DNA of 64,000 nt from Hyphobacterium indicum (lineage in GTDB: Bacteria; Pseudomonadota; Alphaproteobacteria; Caulobacterales; Maricaulaceae). Of the stretch, positions 7,715 to 18,054 are shown in pieces (positions within the stretch are counted from its first letter, which is position 1; each line of letters opens with the position of its first letter). Location of the stretch: positions 347,501-411,500 of the forward strand of contig NZ_QBDX01000002.1 in assembly GCF_003129605.1 (NCBI RefSeq), read 5' to 3'. A program made the translations under genes and the position numbers. The notes beneath the pieces are model-generated. The model was not told the origin of the DNA. It saw only the letters and a program-made list of their open reading frames with translations, and searched no databases.

Positions 7715-10700
7715 CCGGACGTCCGCCGCGCCAGATCAGCCAGGCGGGCCAACGCGCGCTCCATGCCTTTCAGCCGCTGCCGGGCCTCGGGCCAGTCACC
7801 GGCGATGAAGAGTTTCTGATCCGGACGGACGCGGAATTCGTGCGGGTTATCAGTGATCAGCTTCACCAGACCGGCCGGGTCGGCAAACGCATCATTGCGG
7901 AACTGGATTGTGACGCCCTTGGGCCCGGCATCGATTTTCTGAACGCCGGCAATCTTGCACAGCATCTTCACCTGCATGACATGCATGAGCTGTTCGACTT
8001 CCTCGGGCAACGGCCCGAACCGGTCGATCAGTTCAGCGGCAAAAGCCTCGCGTTCCGCCTTGTTGGCGAGGTTTGAAACCCTCCGGTAAAGCTGCAGCCG
8101 CAGATCAAGGTCGGCAACATAGCTTTCAGGTATCAGGACTGCTGCTCCGGCATTGATGGACGGGGACCAGTCCCGGTCATCCTCTTCCCGATCGTTCTGG
8201 AGCGATGCGACCGCCTCCTCCAGCATGGACTGATAAAGCTCGACGCCAACATCGCGGATATGTCCGGATTGTTCTTCACCCAGCAGGTTTCCGCCACCGC
8301 GAATGTCGAGATCATGGCTGGCCAGCGAGAATCCCGCACCTAGCGTATCGAGCGAATGCAGGACCTGCAGCCGGCGCTCGGCCTGCGGCGTGATTCCAGT
8401 GTTCGGCGAAGTGGTCAGATAGGCATAGGCGCGCGTCTTGGAGCGCCCGACCCGGCCCCGAAGCTGATACAGCTGAGACAGTCCAAATCGGTCGGCCCGG
8501 TAGATCACCAGCGTATTGGCGGTCGGAATATCGAGGCCGGATTCCACGATCGAGGTTGAGACCAGCACATCATACCGGCCTTCATAGAAGGCGGTCATGA
8601 TATCTTCGAGCCGCGTTGGTGCCATCTGGCCATGTGCGACCACGAAGGAGACCTCCGGCACACGCTCACGCAGAAATTCCGCCATGGCGTCGAGGTCGGT
8701 GATGCGGGGCGCAACAAAATAGCTGAGACCGCCGCGATACTTCTCGCGGAGCAAGGCTTCCCGTACGGTCACCGGATCAAATGGCGAGACGTAGGTGCGG
8801 ACGGCCAGACGATCGATGGGCGGTGTTGCAATGATCGACAGATCGCGGATCCCCGTCAGCGCCAGTTGCAGCGTGCGCGGTATGGGAGTGGCCGTCAGCG
8901 TCAGCACATGAACATCCGACCGCAGCGCTTTCAGACGTTCCTTGTGCTTCACGCCGAAATGCTGCTCCTCGTCGACAATGAGCAAGCCCAGATCAGAGAA
9001 CTTCACCGAATCCGACAACAAGGCATGTGTTCCAACAACGATCTCGGCCTTGCCATCCTGCAATTCCTGCCGTGTCAGCGCCGCTTCTTTCGCAGGCACC
9101 AGACGCGATAAATGCCGCACCTTGACCGGCCAGTTGCGGAAACGGTCAGAGAATGTCTTGAAATGCTGGCGGGCCAGCAATGTAGTCGGCGCGACGACGG
9201 CAACCTGCCGGCCTTCCATGGCGGTGATGAAAGCGGCTCTCAGCGCCACTTCGGTCTTACCGAAGCCTACATCCCCGCAAATCAGCCGGTCCATCGGCCG
9301 GCCGCTGGCCAGATCCCCGAACACATCCTCGATCGCAGAGAGCTGATCATCGGTTTCGACATAGGGGAAAGCTGCGCTGAACTCGTCATACGTCCCGCTT
9401 GGCGGTGTGATGACGTCCGCTTTCCGGGCATTGCGCTCTGCGGCAATCCGGATCAGCTCCTCGGCCATGTCGCGCAAGCGCTTCTTGGCTTTTGCCTTGC
9501 GCGCCTGCCAGGCGACGCCGCCCAGCTTGTCCAGCTGCACGCCTTCACTCTCATTGCCGTAGCGGGAAAGCAGTTCGATGTTTTCAACTGGCAGAAACAG
9601 TTTTGATCCGCCGGAATATTCGATTTCGAGGCAATCATGGGGGGCGTCCTGAACGTCCAGCGTTCTGAGCCCCAGATAACGCCCCAGCCCGTGATCACTG
9701 TGGACGACCAGATCGCCCACGCCGAGCGAGCCCGCCTCCAGAATGACCTCTGCGCCTTTCTTGCGGCGCGGGCGTGCCAGCCGGTCACCGAGCACATCCT
9801 GTTCGGAGATGACGACAAGATCCGCCGTCTCGAATCCGTGTTCGAGTGGCAGGACCGTGCGCAGCGCCACGCTCGGGACCGCCTTTTGAATATCGGACCA
9901 GTTATTCGCCTGCTGCGGTGTCTTCAGACCGTGGTCGGCCAGAACACCGCCCATCCGGTCAGATGCGCCTTCCGTCCATGAGGCGATAACAACCCGCTTC
10001 CCGAAAGAGAGTTGTGACTGGATATGTTTTGCGGCGGCATCGAAGATATTGACACCTTCCGCGGCCCGTTCAGCGGCAAAGCTGCGGCCCTGGCGCCCAC
10101 CGGCATCCATGGCATCCGGCTCGCTGAAAGGCGTAAAGCGGCGCGTATCGAAGGGTTGGATCGCGGCATCAAAATTGTCCGGCGGTAGATAGAGACTGTC
10201 CGGCGGCAAGGCACGATAGGCGGGAGCCTTGATGCCGCCCGTCACGGTCCCGGCAGCTGACTTGCGGGCATCGTAATAATCGGCCACCAGCTCATTGCGC
10301 TGGGCGAGCGCATCGGATGCCTGATGATCAATGGCAATCAGGGCGTCCGGCCCGAGGTAATCGAACGGGGTTTCCAGCGTCTCGTGAAACAATGGCAGCC
10401 AGTGCTCAATGCCTTGCGGTCTCAATCCGGAACTGACCCCTTCATAGACGGGATCCCCATCCGTGATCGCCCCAAACGCCCTGACATATCCAGAACGGAA
10501 CCGGGAAATACTGGCCTCATCCAGAAAAAGCTCGCTGACCGGTGAGAAAGTGATGGATTTCAATTGCCGGGTGGAGCGCTGCGTTTCAGGATCGAATGAC
10601 CGGACCGATTCAAGCGTATCCCCGAACATGTCGAGCCGGACCGGCTCCTCCATGCCCGGCGGAAAAGCATCCACAACACCGCCCCGGACCGCAAAATCTC

Positions 10701-11187
10701 CCGGCTCCCGGACAGTTGTCGTCCGCGAATACCCGTTCGCGGTAAGATAGGCCTTCAGCGCGTCCAGATCGGTGACTTCGCCGGGCTTCGCCTGAAAGCC
10801 GCGCGACGCCATTGTTCCCCGTGGCGCACATTTTTGTGTGACCGCATTGATCGTCGCGATGATCAGCAATGGTGATGAATCAGCCTCATTCCGGGCGGCC
10901 AGCCAGGCCAGGGTTGCCGCCCGCCGGGCGGCAACACGCGGGCTGGGCGATATCCGGTCATAGGGCTGACAATCCCAGGCTGGCAGGCGCAAGGCAGGAA
11001 TGGACGGCGCAAAGAATTGCCATGCACTTTCAAAAGCGGCCGCGCGCGAGGCATCCCGTGCAATGAACAGGGCTGTCCCGCCCCGCTTTTTCAGGGCCTC
11101 GCCTAGGATAAGCGCGTCATACCCCTCCGGCGCACCGCCGATCGTCAACCTGCCCGGTGACGAGACTATGGGCTCGACCCAATCCAC
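7711..11187 (-). CDS. mfd: Transcription-repair coupling factor Mfd
   Basis: 1158 residues, normal length. Mfd displaces RNA polymerase stalled at DNA lesions and recruits UvrA. In order: a UvrB-like N-terminal region (about 1-400, QPYDRISPS... near 80), the RNA polymerase-interaction domain ([18 protein letters not shown] near 490-520), the SF2 translocase with Walker A GDVGFGKT near residue 637, [13 protein letters not shown] and the RecG-type QLRGRVGRS motif, then the C-terminal TRCF domain. The start is GTG at 11187, two bases after the sdhE stop, so the two are co-transcribed; GTG fits because no in-frame ATG lies nearby. Confidence 0.98.
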   Translation of the reverse strand: MDWVEPIVSSPGRLTIGGAPEGYDALILGEALKKRGGTALFIARDASRAAAFESAWQFFAPSIPALRLPAWDCQPYDRISPSPRVAARRAATLAWLAARNEADSSPLLIIATINAVTQKCAPRGTMASRGFQAKPGEVTDLDALKAYLTANGYSRTTTVREPGDFAVRGGVVDAFPPGMEEPVRLDMFGDTLESVRSFDPETQRSTRQLKSITFSPVSELFLDEASISRFRSGYVRAFGAITDGDPVYEGVSSGLRPQGIEHWLPLFHETLETPFDYLGPDALIAIDHQASDALAQRNELVADYYDARKSAAGTVTGGIKAPAYRALPPDSLYLPPDNFDAAIQPFDTRRFTPFSEPDAMDAGGRQGRSFAAERAAEGVNIFDAAAKHIQSQLSFGKRVVIASWTEGASDRMGGVLADHGLKTPQQANNWSDIQKAVPSVALRTVLPLEHGFETADLVVISEQDVLGDRLARPRRKKGAEVILEAGSLGVGDLVVHSDHGLGRYLGLRTLDVQDAPHDCLEIEYSGGSKLFLPVENIELLSRYGNESEGVQLDKLGGVAWQARKAKAKKRLRDMAEELIRIAAERNARKADVITPPSGTYDEFSAAFPYVETDDQLSAIEDVFGDLASGRPMDRLICGDVGFGKTEVALRAAFITAMEGRQVAVVAPTTLLARQHFKTFSDRFRNWPVKVRHLSRLVPAKEAALTRQELQDGKAEIVVGTHALLSDSVKFSDLGLLIVDEEQHFGVKHKERLKALRSDVHVLTLTATPIPRTLQLALTGIRDLSIIATPPIDRLAVRTYVSPFDPVTVREALLREKYRGGLSYFVAPRITDLDAMAEFLRERVPEVSFVVAHGQMAPTRLEDIMTAFYEGRYDVLVSTSIVESGLDIPTANTLVIYRADRFGLSQLYQLRGRVGRSKTRAYAYLTTSPNTGITPQAERRLQVLHSLDTLGAGFSLASHDLDIRGGGNLLGEEQSGHIRDVGVELYQSMLEEAVASLQNDREEDDRDWSPSINAGAAVLIPESYVADLDLRLQLYRRVSNLANKAEREAFAAELIDRFGPLPEEVEQLMHVMQVKMLCKIAGVQKIDAGPKGVTIQFRNDAFADPAGLVKLITDNPHEFRVRPDQKLFIAGDWPEARQRLKGMERALARLADLARRTSG

Positions 11188-11189
11188 GT

Positions 11190-11462
11190 TCAGGGCTTGC
11201 TGACAGCGACGGCCGAGGCGGCGAGTGCGTCAAAGACCGGACCGCGGAATTCGTCCGGCACCTGTTCACGGCCGACGATCCAGGCATAAAGGTCCTGGTC
11301 CGGCGTATTGATCAGGGCTTCGAACTCATCCAGCGCGGCGGCATCCATAACCGGCAGGTTTTTGCGGGCAAATCCGCCAATCACCAGATCGGCTTCCTTG
11401 AAGCCGCGATGTTCAGCGCGGAAGAGCAAACGGCGGCGGCGTGTTTCAACAGTTTCTGACAT
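11190..11462 (-). CDS. sdhE: FAD assembly factor SdhE (succinate dehydrogenase assembly factor 2 family)
   Basis: 90 residues, the usual size. SdhE promotes covalent flavinylation of the SdhA subunit of succinate dehydrogenase. The diagnostic RGxxE motif is present as RGFKEADL at residues 19-26, followed by the conserved FEALINTPDQDLYAWIVG stretch at 47-64. The frame is open further upstream, but ATG 11462 gives the family start (MSETVETRRRRLLFRAEHRG). It is divergent from recG with about 64 bases between, and lies directly before mfd. Confidence 0.95.
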   Translation of the reverse strand: MSETVETRRRRLLFRAEHRGFKEADLVIGGFARKNLPVMDAAALDEFEALINTPDQDLYAWIVGREQVPDEFRGPVFDALAASAVAVSKP

Positions 11463-11526
11463 GGGACGGCCATATAGGCTGACCCGGCGCTGGCGTGAAG
11501 CGCCAGTCTGCCGCAATCTGCACTTC

Positions 11527-13614
11527 ATGCGTCCGGAGATTCTCTTTTCCCTCTTCAAGGAGGTCACCACCCTGCCCGGCCTCGGGCCGAAACTGGCTGC
11601 TCTGGTTGAGAAAGTCGCCGGCAGCCGCGTGCGCGACCTTGTCCTGTTCCGGCCGGTCTCGGTTATTGACCGCAGCTTGCGGCCCACCATTGAAGACGCA
11701 CCCGAAGGTCAGATCGTCACGATCAGGTGCGAGGTGGAAGGTCATATCGAGCCGCCCAAAAACCGGTTTACGCCCTACAAGGTCCGCATGAGCGACGAGA
11801 CCGGATTTCTGCACCTTGTCTATTTCAAACCCCGCATCGATTATCTGAGACGCCTTCTGCCGGAAGGTGAAACGCGGATTGTCTCTGGCAAAATCGAGAG
11901 ATTCGGCAGTGAAAAACAGATTACCCATCCTGATCTTGTCCTGACAGAAGCGGAAGCCATGGAGCTCGGCGGACTTGAGACCGTCTATCCGCTGACGCAA
12001 GGCCTCAGCCTGAAAGTCCTGCGCAAAGCCATCCGTGCTGCCATGCAGAACCTTCCGCATCTGCCTGAATGGCATGATGGATCGGTCTTGCACGAGCGGA
12101 ATTGGCCCGACTGGCATCACGCCCTTCATATACTCCATTATCCGGAAAACATCGCAGAAACCGACCCGGCACATCCCGCGCGCCAGAGACTGGCCTGTGA
12201 CGAATTGTTTGCCCGGCAACTCGCACTCCAGATCGTCGCGCAACGCCGGCGACGCCGCGCCGGGCAGCCCGTCATCGGCAATGGTGAGAGTGTCGACAAG
12301 GTTCTGGCGGCAGCACCCTTCACGCCGACAAACGCACAGCTGCGCTCTTTTGGTGAAATCTCCGGCGACATGGCCTCCGATCGCCGCATGATGCGATTGC
12401 TTCACGGGGATGTGGGGGCCGGGAAAACCTTCGTCGCCGCATTAGCAGCGGCGCGGGCGTATGAAGCCGGATTGCAGACCGCAATCATGGCACCCACTGA
12501 AATCCTTGCCCGGCAACTGGCGCGGAATATCGAGACCTTTCTGAAACCGGCCGGCATGACCGTGGGGGTCCTCACAGGGCGCGACAAGGGGAAAAAGCGA
12601 AGCGACATCCTGGACTGCCTGGAACGCGGTGAAATCGATGTCGTGTGCGGCACGCATGCTCTGTTTCAGGAGGGCGTAACGTTTTCAAATCTCGGCCTTG
12701 TGGTAATCGATGAGCAGCATCGCTTTGGCGTTTCCGACCGGCTGAAACTCTCCTCGAAGGGCCGCCGCCCGGAATTGCTGGTGATGACCGCAACCCCCAT
12801 TCCGCGAACATTGTCGCTTTCGGTCTACGGCCATATGGACATGTCCAGACTGGATGAAAAACCTGCCGGCCGCCAACCGCCGGATACCCGCACGATTTCC
12901 ATGGAGCGGATCGACAGCGTGATTGACGCCATTGGCCGCGCCATCCAGCGGAATGAACGAGTCTATTGGGTCTGCCCGCTGGTCGAGGAATCCGACCTTT
13001 CCGACCTCTCGGCTGCAGAAGATCGCTATCGCCAGCTTACGGCAATTTATGGCGAGGACCGTGTTGGTCTCGTCCATGGGCGCATGAAGGCTGCGGACAA
13101 GGACGCCGAAGCCATGCGCTTCCGCGATGGCGAAATCGACATCCTTGTGGCGACAACCGTCATCGAAGTCGGGATCGACGCGCCGGATGCGACCATCATG
13201 ATCATCGAGCATGCGGAGCGATTTGGTCTCGCCCAGTTGCATCAGCTGCGCGGCCGCGTCGGGCGGTCAGACAAGGCATCAACCTGCCTCCTGCTCTATC
13301 AGGCACCGCTGGGCGAGATTGCCCGGAAGCGCCTCGATATCATGAAGCAGACAGATGATGGCTTTGTCATTGCCGAGGAAGACTGGAAACTCCGGGGAGC
13401 CGGCGATCCGCTGGGCGTACGACAGAGCGGGCTGCCGGAATACCGTCTCGTTGATATCGAAGCGCATCTGGACCTGATACCGCTCGCAAACGAAGCGGCA
13501 AAGAAAGCCGTTTACGAAGATCCGGATTTCAAGGGCCGTTACGCCGAAGCCCGGCGGATACTGCTCTATCTGTTCGAACAGGATGAAGGCATCCGGCTGA
13601 TTGAATCCGGCTAG
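11527..13614 (+). CDS. recG: ATP-dependent DNA helicase RecG
   Basis: 695 residues. RecG is a monomeric SF2 helicase that reverses stalled forks and branch-migrates Holliday junctions. An N-terminal wedge/OB domain (MRPEILFSLF...TTLPGLGPK at the start) is followed by the helicase core: GDVGAGKT near residue 295, [24 protein letters not shown], then GIDAPDAT and [10 protein letters not shown]. The open frame extends upstream to 11308, but that part overlaps divergent sdhE and the family begins at ATG 11527. The stop shares CTAG with the convergent DUF502 gene. Confidence 0.98.
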   Translation: MRPEILFSLFKEVTTLPGLGPKLAALVEKVAGSRVRDLVLFRPVSVIDRSLRPTIEDAPEGQIVTIRCEVEGHIEPPKNRFTPYKVRMSDETGFLHLVYFKPRIDYLRRLLPEGETRIVSGKIERFGSEKQITHPDLVLTEAEAMELGGLETVYPLTQGLSLKVLRKAIRAAMQNLPHLPEWHDGSVLHERNWPDWHHALHILHYPENIAETDPAHPARQRLACDELFARQLALQIVAQRRRRRAGQPVIGNGESVDKVLAAAPFTPTNAQLRSFGEISGDMASDRRMMRLLHGDVGAGKTFVAALAAARAYEAGLQTAIMAPTEILARQLARNIETFLKPAGMTVGVLTGRDKGKKRSDILDCLERGEIDVVCGTHALFQEGVTFSNLGLVVIDEQHRFGVSDRLKLSSKGRRPELLVMTATPIPRTLSLSVYGHMDMSRLDEKPAGRQPPDTRTISMERIDSVIDAIGRAIQRNERVYWVCPLVEESDLSDLSAAEDRYRQLTAIYGEDRVGLVHGRMKAADKDAEAMRFRDGEIDILVATTVIEVGIDAPDATIMIIEHAERFGLAQLHQLRGRVGRSDKASTCLLLYQAPLGEIARKRLDIMKQTDDGFVIAEEDWKLRGAGDPLGVRQSGLPEYRLVDIEAHLDLIPLANEAAKKAVYEDPDFKGRYAEARRILLYLFEQDEGIRLIESG

Positions 13615-14345
13615 CTTTTCTTGTCCAGCTGTGCCGCTTTTTCCTTGATATGCTCGGGGACATCGGCGCGCGCCAGCCCCTCGGGCGTCACCAGACCGAA
13701 GGAGATGATCATCTTGGCGGCCTCTTCCACCGACATTTCCAGCGGCATCACCCGTTCACGCGGTGTGTAGAGCAGAAAGCCCGAGGTCGGATTCGGTGTA
13801 GTCGGGACAAAAATACCGATTGCATCCTCACCGACATCATCCCTGATTTCGCCCTGTGCGGCCGCCGTTACAAATCCAACCGCATAGGAGCCCTTGGTCG
13901 GAAATTCGACGAGGACGACCTCTTGGAAAGATTGCTGCCGGCTGGAAAACACAGTCTCGGCGATCTGCTTGACGGCGCCATAGACATTCCGGACCAGAGG
14001 CACCGAATTGAGCAGGCGTTCGCCCATGCCGATCAGTGTCCGGCCAAAGAAATTTGCCGCCAGGGCACCCAGCAGCGTCAGTCCCACGACAGCCACGACC
14101 ACGCCTAAGCCGGGCAAGGCAAACGGCAGATAGCTCTCAGGATTATACTGGGCCGGAATGAGCGGCTTGATAACCTGATCCACGAAAGTCACAAAAGTAT
14201 ATATTAACCAAACAGTTACGGTCACCGGCAAAGCGACGACGATACCCGTAAGCAAACTATTTCTCAGCCAGCGAAACACGCCTGACCTCCTTTCCGGTAT
14301 TTCAGACAGCCAATCCGGTTGATTCTCCGCCGAACTGGGCAACAC
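13611..14345 (-). CDS. DUF502 family membrane protein
   Basis: 244 residues with two strong membrane helices (about 30-55, LLTGIVVALPVTVTVWLIYTF, and 75-97, GLGVVVAVVGLTLLGALAANF), then a soluble domain with the DUF502 hallmark run SVPLVRNVYGAVKQIAETVFS near 118-138 and the conserved GFVT...IFVPTTPNPTSGFLLYTP block around 160-195. Function of the family is unknown. Convergent with recG, sharing four bases, and divergent from the DUF3089 gene. Confidence 0.92.
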   Translation of the reverse strand: MLPSSAENQPDWLSEIPERRSGVFRWLRNSLLTGIVVALPVTVTVWLIYTFVTFVDQVIKPLIPAQYNPESYLPFALPGLGVVVAVVGLTLLGALAANFFGRTLIGMGERLLNSVPLVRNVYGAVKQIAETVFSSRQQSFQEVVLVEFPTKGSYAVGFVTAAAQGEIRDDVGEDAIGIFVPTTPNPTSGFLLYTPRERVMPLEMSVEEAAKMIISFGLVTPEGLARADVPEHIKEKAAQLDKKS

Positions 14346-14395
14346 TACGCCTCCGGCGGATCAACGCCAACACGCAAGAATGTTCAGGGTCAGGC

Positions 14396-15613
14396 ATGCT
14401 CAAAATCTGGCAATCCGTATCCCGCACCCGCATTGCCCTGTGGGTGATCACAGCGGCGGCGATCGGCTTCCTGCTTCTGGTCGCATTGGCCGCCTGGATA
14501 TTGCGAGACCAGATTTACCAGTCCCTGCTTGATCCCGGCGAACCCTATCAGACCTATATCCGGCCGGACGCACCGGATTATTCCGCCAATACCGCCTGGT
14601 ATGCACGTCCGGCAGTTCAGACCGGCCAGGCAGCTGTTTTCTTTGTCCATGGCACAACCTATTCCGGCGGATCAGAGTGGAATGCCGCCATCGACGCCGA
14701 GGAACCGGCCAATCTGGTGATTGAGGAACAATTGCCCAATTTTGCAGCGCCATTTGCGAATGCCGGAGCCATTTATGCGCCCCGCTATCGTCAGGCCGCG
14801 CTCTATACCTTCATGAATCTCCGCGAGGACGGGGTTGCTGCCCGTCTGACGGCCTCCTCGGACGTCCGCAATGCATTCGTGGCTTTCCTGGAACTGATCG
14901 GGGATGACACACCATTCCTGATTGTCGGTGTGGGCCAGGGCGGATTGCACAGTCTCGCCGTCCTGACCGAAGATGTGGCACCGCGACCTGATTTGCGCCG
15001 GCGATTGGTTGCCGCCTACATCCTCGAGCACCCTCTGCCGCTCGATTTGCTGCAGAACCAGCTGGCGGACATTTCAGCGTGCGAAACCCCATCCGACTTC
15101 CGCTGTGTTTACAGCTATGTTTCCGCCGTTTCGGAGAATGAGGACCGGATCCGGTATCTGACGGAACGAACCATGACATGGGCATCGGGCGGCGCGCTGG
15201 CGCGGGTCGAAGGACGCGGCCTGTTGTGCGTCAATCCCATTCTGGGCGCGCGAACAACCGATTACGCTCCCGCCCGCCTCCATCGTGGCGGCGCGCAAGC
15301 CTCCGGTTTCCGTGAAGGCGCCTCCCCGGCAGCCCTGCCTGCACAAACCGGCGCTCAATGCATTGACGGTGTGCTGATGACAGAATTGCCGAGGTCCCGG
15401 TCGCTCTACCGCCCACGCCGGCTGGCCGAGCATTTCCGGCTCCCGCCCTTCAATCTGTTCTACGAGGATTTGCGCACCGATGTCGGGCAGCGCGCAGCAG
15501 CCTTCATGCCGGTCTATACTGACGAGAACATGCAGGCACCGCCAATGGGCCAACCCGAGGAAATCGAGGATGCACCCGTGATACCGATTCCCGACCGGGC
15601 GGACGGAAATTAG
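14396..15613 (+). CDS. DUF3089 (alpha/beta-hydrolase fold) protein lacking the nucleophile serine
   Basis: 405 residues. An N-terminal membrane anchor (residues 12-36, IALWVITAAAIGFLLLVALAAWI) is followed by a DUF3089 domain: the strand and oxyanion region AVFFVHGTTYSGG near 80-92, APRYRQAALYTFM near 126, and the elbow region FLIVGVGQGGLHSLAVL around 174-190. Family members normally have GHSQG at the elbow; here residues 178-182 read G-V-G-Q-G (codon GGC at 14933), so the catalytic Ser is Gly. The rest of the fold looks intact and full length, suggesting a non-hydrolytic or altered role rather than decay. It shares TTAG with convergent hldE. Confidence 0.85.
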   Translation: MLKIWQSVSRTRIALWVITAAAIGFLLLVALAAWILRDQIYQSLLDPGEPYQTYIRPDAPDYSANTAWYARPAVQTGQAAVFFVHGTTYSGGSEWNAAIDAEEPANLVIEEQLPNFAAPFANAGAIYAPRYRQAALYTFMNLREDGVAARLTASSDVRNAFVAFLELIGDDTPFLIVGVGQGGLHSLAVLTEDVAPRPDLRRRLVAAYILEHPLPLDLLQNQLADISACETPSDFRCVYSYVSAVSENEDRIRYLTERTMTWASGGALARVEGRGLLCVNPILGARTTDYAPARLHRGGAQASGFREGASPAALPAQTGAQCIDGVLMTELPRSRSLYRPRRLAEHFRLPPFNLFYEDLRTDVGQRAAAFMPVYTDENMQAPPMGQPEEIEDAPVIPIPDRADGN

Positions 15614-17073
15614 GATTGTTGATCGGCGAGTCTTTGCAACAGGCCTGTGGTGGATTGACCTTCAACCAGGGGAATTAGTCGGATTTCCCCGCCATAGGAT
15701 CTGACGATTGACCCGCCGAGCGGCAACAGGTCCTCGACCGTATAGTCCGCGCCTTTCAGATACACGTCCGGACGCAGCGCCTCGATCAGGCCGGAGGGTG
15801 TATCTTCATCAAAAACAACAATCTGGTCCACAGCGGCAAGCGCCGACAGAACACTGGCCCTGGCGTCTGCATTATTGACCGGACGGCCCTCACCCTTGAG
15901 ACGGCGCACCGAGGCATCCGAATTCAGACCGATGATAAGGCGGTCACAATGCGCACGCGCTTTTTCCAGATAGCTGACATGCCCGGCATGCAGGATATCA
16001 AAACAGCCATTGGTCAGACCGACTTTCAGGCCATGTGCGCGCCAGCGGGCGACAGTTTCCACGAGCTGGGCAAGGGAATCATGTCCCGTCTTGTGGCGTC
16101 CGGCACTGGCAGCGACGAGCAGATCATCCGGGGAAACCGTTGCGGTTCCGACCTTGGTGACCACTTCACCGGATGCATGAACCGCCGCTTCCATGGCCGA
16201 CCGCAGATCAGCGCCGGCGGCCAGAGCGATCGCCAGCATTGAAATCGCCGTGTCACCGGCCCCAGAGACATCATAGACTTGGCGCGGTTGGGCCCGCACA
16301 TGCATGACCCCGCGCTCGCCATAAAGGCTCATTCCTCTCGAGCCGCGCGTCACAATCAAATGGCTGACATCATCAAGCCCGCCATAGACGGTCTCCAGCC
16401 CGGCGGCTGTCGACTCGTCATCTGCCGGATCGATGCCGCATTCTTCAAACAATTCCAGCGCATTCGGCTTGATCAGGAAAGCTCCATTATAGCGGGAAAA
16501 ATCCCGCCCGCGGGGATCGACACAAACGCGCTTTCCGGCTTCGCGTGCCAGCCGCATCAAGCCATTACTGATCGCCGGTGAAACCACACCGCGCCCATAA
16601 TCGGAGAGAATGACAATGTCTGCTGATGCTATTTCCAGCCGGATTTTCTCCAGCAGCGCCGCGGCTATTGTGTCCGAGAGTCCGGATTTCGGATTGCGGT
16701 CGACACACAGCATCTGATGGCCATTGGAGACAAAGCGCGTCTTGACAGGTGTCGGCCGGTCCGAAGCGATCACAATCGAATTGACCGCGCCCTCCGTGTG
16801 CAGCCGATCGGCTACATCCCGTCCCTCCGCATCGTCCCCGATCACACTGACCAGCGTGGCGTCAGCGCCGAGCGCCCGCAGATTTCGGATCACATTACCG
16901 GCACCGCCCAGCATCAGTTCAACGGCGTTTTCGTCCAGCACAGGCACAGGTGCCTCACGGGAAACGCGATGCGTCGAGCCGTACACAAAACGATCCAGCA
17001 CCACATCGCCGACACAAAGGACCCGCAATCCCTTGGCCTGCTCCAGAATGCCGGAGAGTGTCGTGATATCCAT
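15610..17073 (-). CDS. hldE: Bifunctional heptose-7-phosphate kinase / heptose-1-phosphate adenylyltransferase
   Basis: 487 residues. It makes ADP-heptose precursor for the LPS inner core: the N-terminal PfkB-type kinase phosphorylates C1 of heptose-7-phosphate and the C-terminal nucleotidyltransferase adenylates it. The kinase domain spans about 1-325 with the catalytic GAGD loop (VSGAGDTA) near 270; the transferase spans 340-487 with the HxGH signature in NGCFDILHAGHVSYLEKA near 353-370. It lies 29 bases downstream of kdsA, same strand, so the two probably form an LPS-core operon. Confidence 0.97.
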   Translation of the reverse strand: MDITTLSGILEQAKGLRVLCVGDVVLDRFVYGSTHRVSREAPVPVLDENAVELMLGGAGNVIRNLRALGADATLVSVIGDDAEGRDVADRLHTEGAVNSIVIASDRPTPVKTRFVSNGHQMLCVDRNPKSGLSDTIAAALLEKIRLEIASADIVILSDYGRGVVSPAISNGLMRLAREAGKRVCVDPRGRDFSRYNGAFLIKPNALELFEECGIDPADDESTAAGLETVYGGLDDVSHLIVTRGSRGMSLYGERGVMHVRAQPRQVYDVSGAGDTAISMLAIALAAGADLRSAMEAAVHASGEVVTKVGTATVSPDDLLVAASAGRHKTGHDSLAQLVETVARWRAHGLKVGLTNGCFDILHAGHVSYLEKARAHCDRLIIGLNSDASVRRLKGEGRPVNNADARASVLSALAAVDQIVVFDEDTPSGLIEALRPDVYLKGADYTVEDLLPLGGSIVRSYGGEIRLIPLVEGQSTTGLLQRLADQQS

Positions 17074-17102
17074 TTTGTCCCCGCCTGAATGCCCGCGCTG
17101 AA

Positions 17103-17957
17103 CTACCAGCCCTTGGTCAACTGGTCATATTCAAGCAAACGCGAGACCATATCTTCAAACTGGCTCAACGGCACCATGTTGGGACCGTCGGATGGCGCAT
17201 TGTCCGGGTCGGGATGGGTTTCCATGAAGACCGCTGCGACGCCGATCGAAACTGCCGCGCGCGCCAGTACCGGTACAAATTCGCGTTGACCGCCACTCGT
17301 GCCGCCCTGCCCGCCCGGTTGTTGCACGGAGTGGGTCGCATCGAACACCACCGGACAGCCGATATCGGCCAGCACCGGAAGCGCGCGCATATCGGAAACG
17401 AGAGTATTATAGCCAAAGCTCACACCGCGCTCGCACGCCATGACATTGGGATTACCGGCCTCTGTAACCTTGGCAATGACATTCTTCATGTCCCACGGGG
17501 CCAGGAATTGGCCCTTCTTGACATTGATCACCTTGCCGGTTTTGGCCGCAGCAATCAGCAGATCGGTCTGCCGGCACAGAAAGGCCGGGATTTGCAGAAC
17601 GTCCACCGCCTGTGCGGCGAGCGCGCATTGTTCCGCAGTATGAACGTCGGTCAGCACCGGCAGGCCGGTCGTTTCCCGGATTTCCTGGAAAATCGGAAGC
17701 GCGGCTTCAAGCCCGATGCCGCGGGCGCTGGAAATGCTGGTACGGTTCGCCTTGTCGAAAGACGTCTTGTAAACAAGGCCGATACCGAGACGGTCCGCAA
17801 TTTCCTTCAACTGACCGGAGACATCCAGCGCATGATCGCGGCTTTCCAGCGCACAGGGCCCGGCCAGCAGGACCAGCTTCTTGGCATTGGAAATCTGGAT
17901 CGGGGCCGCATTCGGACGCGGCACCTCGATAACAGCATTCGGTTGGCTATTCGCCAT
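17103..17957 (-). CDS. kdsA: 3-deoxy-8-phosphooctulonate (KDO-8-P) synthase, metal-dependent type
   Basis: 284 residues. It condenses phosphoenolpyruvate with arabinose-5-phosphate to KDO-8-phosphate for lipid A-KDO. Motifs: [12 protein letters not shown] (residues 31-42), [26 protein letters not shown], and the substrate/metal loop [12 protein letters not shown]. Cys35 stands where the E. coli enzyme has Asn26; in this family that Cys is a metal ligand, so this should be a class II (metal-requiring) enzyme. First gene of the kdsA-hldE pair, divergent from the photolyase operon. Confidence 0.97.
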   Translation of the reverse strand: MANSQPNAVIEVPRPNAAPIQISNAKKLVLLAGPCALESRDHALDVSGQLKEIADRLGIGLVYKTSFDKANRTSISSARGIGLEAALPIFQEIRETTGLPVLTDVHTAEQCALAAQAVDVLQIPAFLCRQTDLLIAAAKTGKVINVKKGQFLAPWDMKNVIAKVTEAGNPNVMACERGVSFGYNTLVSDMRALPVLADIGCPVVFDATHSVQQPGGQGGTSGGQREFVPVLARAAVSIGVAAVFMETHPDPDNAPSDGPNMVPLSQFEDMVSRLLEYDQLTKGW

Positions 17958-17993
17958 GATCTGTCTTCCTGCAATCTGCGGTGCGGATGCAAC

Positions 17994-18021
17994 TGATCCG
18001 CTTCTTATCTGCTTACGTAGT
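17994..18021 (+). promoter_or_regulatory. Candidate ECF11 (RpoE/ChrR-type) sigma factor promoter of the phrB operon
   Basis: TGATCC at 17994-17999, a 16-base spacer, then CGTAGT at 18016-18021. This fits the TGATCC...CGTA(AG) promoters I recall for RpoE of Rhodobacter, the singlet-oxygen sigma factor. A start would fall near 18028, giving a short leader before the phrB TTG at 18055. The same element with the same spacing stands before the other photoprotection operon (25737-25764). Confidence 0.6.
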
Positions 18022-18054
18022 TATGGGAGAAAAGAATAGAAGGCCGCTGAAGTT

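Noticed and set aside
9112-9606. Long open frames on the plus strand across mfd (also across recG, phaC and ribBA)
   Set aside because: They are antisense shadows of GC-rich coding sequence; no ribosome sites, family motifs or room for genes.
14344-14363. TGATCC and CGTAGT on the minus strand before the DUF502 gene, like the ECF11 element
   Set aside because: The spacer is only 8 bases, half of that at the two photoprotection operons, so it cannot be the same promoter type.
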